Origin: Metallyticus violacea
Lineage: Eukaryota > Arthropoda > Insecta > Mantodea > Metallyticidae
Direction: 5' to 3'
Assembly (NCBI GenBank): GCA_030762175.1
Contig: CM060842.1
Coordinates: 46,594,001 to 46,658,000 of the forward strand
DNA length: 64,000 nt
The notes below the pieces were generated by a model. It was not told the origin of the DNA. It searched no databases and saw nothing but the letters and a program-made list of their open reading frames with translations. Shown here piece after piece: positions 59,605 through 64,000 of the stretch (its first letter is position 1; each line of letters begins with the position of its first letter). The position numbers and the translations under genes were made by a program.

Positions 59605-60693
59605 ACTATGCTGTTACATCTTCGGTAATTAACACAACTCTAGAGTTTCGTTTGTCGTATTTTCTCTTACTTAAGATATATCCTTTGCGTGTTAGACCTT
59701 GACGATATTTGTGTAACGATGTCAGCAGGTTCACGTTTTGTTTCTGCTAGTTAAGATATACACTGGAGAGAGGTCATAAAACTATTCATTTTATTCCAAG
59801 CCTTTGACCATTCACGTACACTCACTCTTAGAGAAAATTTAGACCGGAAACTATGAAACACACATCTTGTAAGTTGTTTATGCTGATTTACTACCACACC
59901 TTGCAGGGAAATGTTGATAACCGTTTGAAAATTATCTTCTTGGAACCTAGCTTTCCCTTCAGGACATTTAATTGATGCTGTTTATTTTCTTATGCAATGC
60001 ACTATGCGGACTTGAAATGTTGTTTGCTAACCTGCCTCCCATTCGGGCTTTCTATGCCTGAGAAATACTGAATCTCAATTACAGTGCATATATAGCTGAA
60101 AGAAGGCTCATATTACTTGATATATTTTCCATGCTATTCTCGCAGATTAGAGAGAAATGCAAATAACTTTAATTTTCATCAGAAATAATTCACTTTAATC
60201 ATTATCCTCGCAAATATTTCATGCATGAGAAAAAGGTTTAAAAATATCCGAATGATTTATCCTAATTAGGAGCAGAATAAAAGTGTATACTTTTACACGT
60301 TCAGCCACCAAATGCTGAAACTCCCATCTGTAAGTACTTATACATTTCATACGAGTATAGTTGATTGTAATAACACAATAACAAAACCACTGGTATGTTT
60401 TAGCGAATGTGAACTCCCTAAGTAGTTACATGTGTCTGAAAGCTCACTAAGCTACGAATATACTAAATAAAAAGTAGGTAAATTAAAAAGGTTTTCTCTC
60501 CTTCTTCTTAATGCACGAGGAGCATTCAGAAAATAAATACAGAAAGTATGAATGTATTTATTCAAATTTAACACATATGATAATATTCTTACAACTTTCG
60601 CAAGGGTCCACGGTACGTGCTTTCACAATGCACAAAAATTTACATTTCTTAAATACATTTAAATAAATATTACCTCAGTACTTAATGCACTTA
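59605..60693. other. No feature recognised
   Basis: AT-rich sequence without a recognisable gene. Confidence 0.5.
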
Positions 60694-60694
60694 A

Positions 60695-60743
<49 letters not shown>
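60694..60743 (+). repeat. (AAT)n microsatellite
   Basis: About sixteen AAT units. Confidence 0.97.
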
Positions 60744-60745
<2 letters not shown>

Positions 60746-60859
60746 CATCATCCCAATATTAGCATAATAAAAACATCCAGGATGTGAACCCCCCCCCCAG
60801 TACAACAAGTGAATATACACACATTTTAATTTAATGTAGTTCTCCTTCCCCTCTCCCCA

Positions 60860-61798
60860 GTTTTCGACATTTTTCAGGCCTGAGCTACCTCACCTTCGAT
60901 CAGAATTTGCCCTTCCTGTTCCTCATCCTTACCTGCCAGCAAAGAGGAGAGGTCCCTTGCCCTCTGTTAGAATCTAAAGGAACGCGGCAGGTATCTCTTA
61001 TTCACGATTCCTTTTTCCCAAATAAAGGACAAATTCTCAAACCATTTTCATCACAGATCCTGCCTGATCTGTCGCCATGCCCCAAGACTAAAACAGCGAG
61101 TCCCTGTTTTGATATACTGATCCATCCTCCATCCAAATTTTGACCCCGTTTGTATACCTTCGGTCGGTTCCTGACCTTCCGCCATACAGTTCTCCTGTTT
61201 CCAAATGTTGCCCAATTCGATAGTTTCTAACCCCTTTCATTTTGGAGGCACGTGTGTTATTCCCTCCCAATCTAAGCTGTTCTTGGAAGTAGATTGCTCC
61301 ATTAAAGATTGATGTCCCAAAATAATTAGCAGTGCTTTAATTTTACTTTCTATTGACTCACTATGAGCCCCAAATTGCATTTTAATTCCGCAGTTCTTCG
61401 TACTCCTCTCTACCTCTAAAATGCCTAAATGCATTCTCGCCTGACCTAGATCCTCCGTTTGCTCTCACCCGAAATTTTCCGCGCAATGTCATGCTGGGTC
61501 TGACTGTAAACGGTTTCCAGTAAACCTACCGCAGATCTGCTGCGTATCCGGAGAATCTCCGTGACCTTCATTCTTGCTTTGTGTTTCACCGTGTCAATGT
61601 GCTTCGTTCACTGTCCGTTCATTGTAAAAGTAAGTCCTAGGTATACAAAGTTGACTAGGGTCCGGCACTTAATTCAAGTCTCTTCCCTGCTATAGACTGC
61701 TCCGCTCTTGAAAGAGATCGTTTTCGGTTTGTTTACGCTGTCTCTGAGGTACAGAAAGTAAAAAGTGCGTGGGTATCTTCCATTGACTTCGTGGAGAC
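60860..61798 (-). mobile_element. Non-LTR retrotransposon 3-prime half, decayed
   Basis: Minus-strand motifs begin with KTISFKSGAVYSREE (about 61680-61730) and then NFVYLGLTFTMNG (about 61625-61660). This is the usual F.YLG.FT motif following the palm of the reverse transcriptase. Then come TVKHKARMKVTEILRIRSRS (about 61540-61600) and LLETVYSQT (about 61510-61535). A Cys-containing tail DENGLRICPLFGKKE lies at about 61010-61055. The palm active site is absent because the copy is 5-prime truncated at about 61798. Several stops are present. The same family supplies the fragment at 42480. Confidence 0.65.
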
Positions 61799-61799
61799 T

Positions 61800-61838
61800 G
61801 ACCGCCACGGGTGGCCGAGGTCGTTAAGGCGCGGACTT
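61800..61838 (+). mobile_element. SINE-B, head only
   Basis: GACCGCCACGGGTGGCCGAG and the following GTCGTTAAGGCGCGGACT match the consensus head without a mismatch. The rest of the SINE is absent. It abuts the truncated LINE. Confidence 0.9.
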
Positions 61839-61839
61839 A

Positions 61840-62475
61840 AAGTGTCTTACCCAAAGAATATAAACGAATATGACTTGTTTTAATTTAAACGGTATTTACT
61901 TTCTGATATCCGTGTTATTTTAAGATGGTAATTTATCATAACATTCCTAAAACACTATTGAAAGTTGTCTAAGGGTTCTGCTGAGAGTATCTTGCCTTTA
62001 TTTATTTATTTATTTCTTTTTTCATTGACAGTGATTATTTTTTACCAGCACTACTCCTTAATTTGCTTAAGGGTATATGAAGCGATTCACTATCTGAGCT
62101 GCTCTGCTCTGTAAGTTTGCTACGGTTATTGCTAATACTAGCGCTTCAATGCCTTACTCATTACTCTTGTGAGTGGAAATGTTGCACAGTAGGTCTACGT
62201 GTAATTGTAACGAGTAATATGGAATCAAAACTAACCACCTGGCAATTTTAAAATACAGTGTCTCACTTAAAACACAAATAAAAGAAATTGATATGACATA
62301 AAATATATAGGCCAAAGAGAAAATGTACTTAGCTGTAGTAGTACTGATCTTGCAATTTTGTAACAATGCTTGTCATGGAGATTGATATTCATAAATGAAT
62401 AAATAATTACTAACTGTTAAATCTATAAAGCTAGAGCTAAAAGGGCGATTGATTAGAAATTGTCATGTGTTCTTT
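61840..62475. other. No gene; short (TTTA)n
   Basis: TTTA units at about 61998-62018. Nothing else recognised. Confidence 0.5.
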
Positions 62476-62479
62476 GATT

Positions 62480-63130
62480 ACTAGTAACAAAGATGAAAAG
62501 CTTGTGCAACGCCGATTTCGTCAAGAACACAGTCTTTAAAGACATCATCTCATTCCTCACTGTTAGAGAATAATGGCCTGCTATGCAAAGTTCAAGCAAA
62601 CAGAAAGTTTATTGCCGAAAACTGGTAAGCGTTGTAAGAAAAATAATTCTGAAGATATCATTAAACGCATTCGAACCTGCTTCACAAGGAGCCCAAAAAT
62701 CGATCCGAAAAGTTTGTTTACAACCAGCTTCCTCGCAGTACGATTCATAATGTTGTCAGTGCATAAGTTTCACTGCAGATAAGGCCGACATTCAAGATAA
62801 AAGATTGGGGTTATGTAGCGAGCATCTGATACAAAATTAATGGGGACAATTCGTACTTAAATCATGAGTGTTTCTCTGGCGACCATTTATAGGCAAGACG
62901 GGGCCCCTCCTTACTTCTTATGCAGATACGCAGTTTTCTTAAGGACATGTTCGAGACAATGGATTGTCAGAGGATCCGAGAACATAGTTTGGCCGCCAAG
63001 GTCACCAGAGGTAACACACTTGGAATATTTTGTTATGGGGATTCGTAGAGGATCAAGTGTATAGAACATCAGTGGCTCACCTCGATTATTTGAAGGGGAG
63101 AATCCACCTTGCAATTCAGAATTTCATTAT
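62480..63130 (+). mobile_element. IS630/Tc1-like transposase (DUF4817-type head), internally deleted
   Basis: Plus-strand reading RRFRQEHSL (about 62507) and then CYAKFKQTESLLPKTGKRCK (about 62579-62640) match the N-terminal DUF4817-like helix-turn-helix segment (FEETGSV.D.PRSGRP in relatives). After about 62780 the text jumps to YRQDGAPPYF (about 62889-62920) and RQWIVRGSENIVWPPRSPE (about 62956-63010). After a frameshift WGFVEDQVYRTSVAHLDYLK and GRIHLAIQNF run to about 63125. The block with the first catalytic Asp is missing. It is a non-autonomous, dead derivative. Confidence 0.72.
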
Positions 63131-63615
63131 TAATATGCTAAGAAATATCTGCATAAAGGTTGATAATAGACTTGACATCATGGTGAAATATTATAAAATT
63201 AAAATTGCAACTCCTAATGTGTAAGAAAATATTAAATTTCAATTATGTAAATTTTGAATGTAACAGTTATAACCAAATCTTTTATTTGTGTTTTAAGCGG
63301 AATATCCTACATATAATAGAGACAATACTATCACACTATTACAATAAAACATTCAAAAGATTAATATTCTCCACATTTTGCCATCATTTTGAATGCCAAA
63401 TTAAAGACAAAAGGGCAATTTTGTTACCATAAATGTTTATTACCGTACCGCATTAAAAAGTTTTATTTACATTAAATCAAACTATTGATTTTTTTTTTCT
63501 TTTCTTTGATCATTTATCCTCCTCCGATATTAGTGGCCATGTGCACCATCCTCGAGCAATGTTTGAAGGCGATCAAATCGGCTTTTGACCGCGTTCAGTG
63601 CGATTTTTCGGTGCA
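63131..63615. other. AT-rich sequence, no feature
   Basis: Nothing recognised up to the Harbinger leader. Confidence 0.5.
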
Positions 63616-63622
63616 TGGACAA

Positions 63623-63667
63623 TGGTCAAAGTTAAACGAGGTAGTTGATTATGGTCAACTTTGACCA
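63623..63667. repeat. Perfect 11-bp inverted repeat upstream of the Harbinger frame
   Basis: TGGTCAAAGTT (63623-63633) and AACTTTGACCA (63657-63667), separated by 23 bases. GGTCAAC words recur just downstream. It may belong to the terminal or subterminal structure of the Harbinger element. Confidence 0.85.
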
Positions 63668-64000
63668 CCGGTGTTGGTCCGATCAACTCCGCTGTTACGG
63701 TCAACTTACACAAAATGGCTGTCCGTTTCGATTTTCCTGAAGGTATGGAGGACCTGGATTACTTAAATTGGGATCAACGTCAAAACCGGATAATTGTGTT
63801 AAGAGATGACCGTTTTGAAGAGTGTGAGGACAGGAAATTTGATGAAAGATTCCGGCTGTCAAAGGATAGTGTGGTGACTAGTAAATGAAATGACTGAGAG
63901 GTTAGAGTTTCCTACTAACCGCAATCGCTCTGTTTCATACATGAATAAACGTTTACACTTCATGGGTCACGCTGTTTTAACATATAGCGATTTATTTATT
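63661..64000 (+). mobile_element. PIF/Harbinger transposase (HARBI1-like), N-terminal part, cut by the window end
   Basis: From the ATG at 63715 the frame reads MAVRFDFPEGMEDLDYLN (an upstream ATG at 63661 gives 18 more residues). It goes on to FDERFRLSKDSVV (about 63838-63873), the F..RFR.SK..V motif that opens HARBI1-like nucleases. A stop follows at 63886 in that frame. The reading resumes one frame over with MTERLEFPTNRNRSVSYMN (about 63889-63945), matching the next family segment. So there is a frameshift at about 63878. The catalytic DDE residues lie beyond the window. A domain of this kind also occurs in domesticated host HARBI1, but the frameshift argues for a dead transposon. Confidence 0.75.

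Noticed and set aside
1..64000. Prokaryotic features such as operons, CRISPR arrays, defence islands or prophage
   Set aside because: The window is eukaryotic repeat-rich DNA with no long prokaryote-like genes, no spaced direct repeats of CRISPR type and no ribosome binding sites.

Overview
The window looks like non-genic DNA from a large, repeat-rich, AT-rich eukaryotic genome. The clade is most likely an arthropod, because nearly every recognisable fragment is a transposable-element family common in insects and arachnids: mariner, Tc1, an IS630/Tc1-like family with a DUF4817-type head, HARBI1-type PIF/Harbinger, Crypton-like tyrosine recombinase and several non-LTR retrotransposons. I cannot name the species. 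No intact host protein gene, rRNA or functional tRNA is visible, and no open frame reads as a complete conserved protein. Nothing here is bacterial: there are no operons, ribosome binding sites or CRISPR arrays.

Layout. 1-6.5 kb: AT-rich sequence with a decayed LINE reverse transcriptase on the minus strand (about 1.74-2.66 kb). 6.5-13 kb: a full SINE-B, a tRNA-like patch, a CpG-rich block that could be a first exon on the minus strand (about 10.48-10.76 kb), then one copy each of SINE-A, SINE-B and SINE-C. 14.06-15.5 kb: a mariner element with both terminal inverted repeats, split by a SINE-A with a 15-bp target duplication. 16.5-18.3 kb: a degenerate tandem array of about 300-bp units with two SINE-B insertions. 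20.5-22.3 kb: a LINE interrupted by a Crypton-like recombinase fragment. 29.7-32.6 kb: a LINE reverse transcriptase (+) and a DUF4817-type transposase (-). 33.9-39.1 kb: SINEs, then a LINE (36.4-37.9 kb) split by the 5-prime end of a mariner, then a SINE-B and another mariner fragment. 40.5-47.9 kb: Tc1-like, LINE and DUF4817-type fragments and a degenerate minisatellite. 50.25-50.95 kb: a roughly 690-bp TAG/CAG-type trinucleotide array. 52-53.3 kb: a head-to-head pair of SINE-C copies. 54.75-56.06 kb: a mariner (-) with an internal inverted repeat. 56-61 kb: microsatellites, SINEs and a LINE 3-prime half. 62.4-64 kb: a DUF4817-type transposase deletion derivative and the 5-prime end of a Harbinger transposase that runs off the window.

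Three tRNA-derived SINE families, named here A, B and C, supply most of the structure. SINE-A has a head starting GTCCTGGTGGTGTAGTGG and is about 290 bp. SINE-B has a Leu/Ser-type head CCACGGGTGGCCGAGGTCG and is about 280 bp. SINE-C is about 400-510 bp, with its tRNA-like head carrying a B-box-like GGATTCAAATC or GGTTCAAAT. Many copies keep visible target-site duplications, so these insertions are fairly young relative to the badly decayed LINEs. All coding remnants carry stops or frameshifts, so the elements themselves appear dead.

No convincing new biological system was found. The best leads are the CpG-rich block, the tandem array hit twice by SINE-B, the Crypton-in-LINE nesting, and a repeat tail shared by two microsatellites. 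Family assignments were made by eye from translated motifs and were not checked by any database search.
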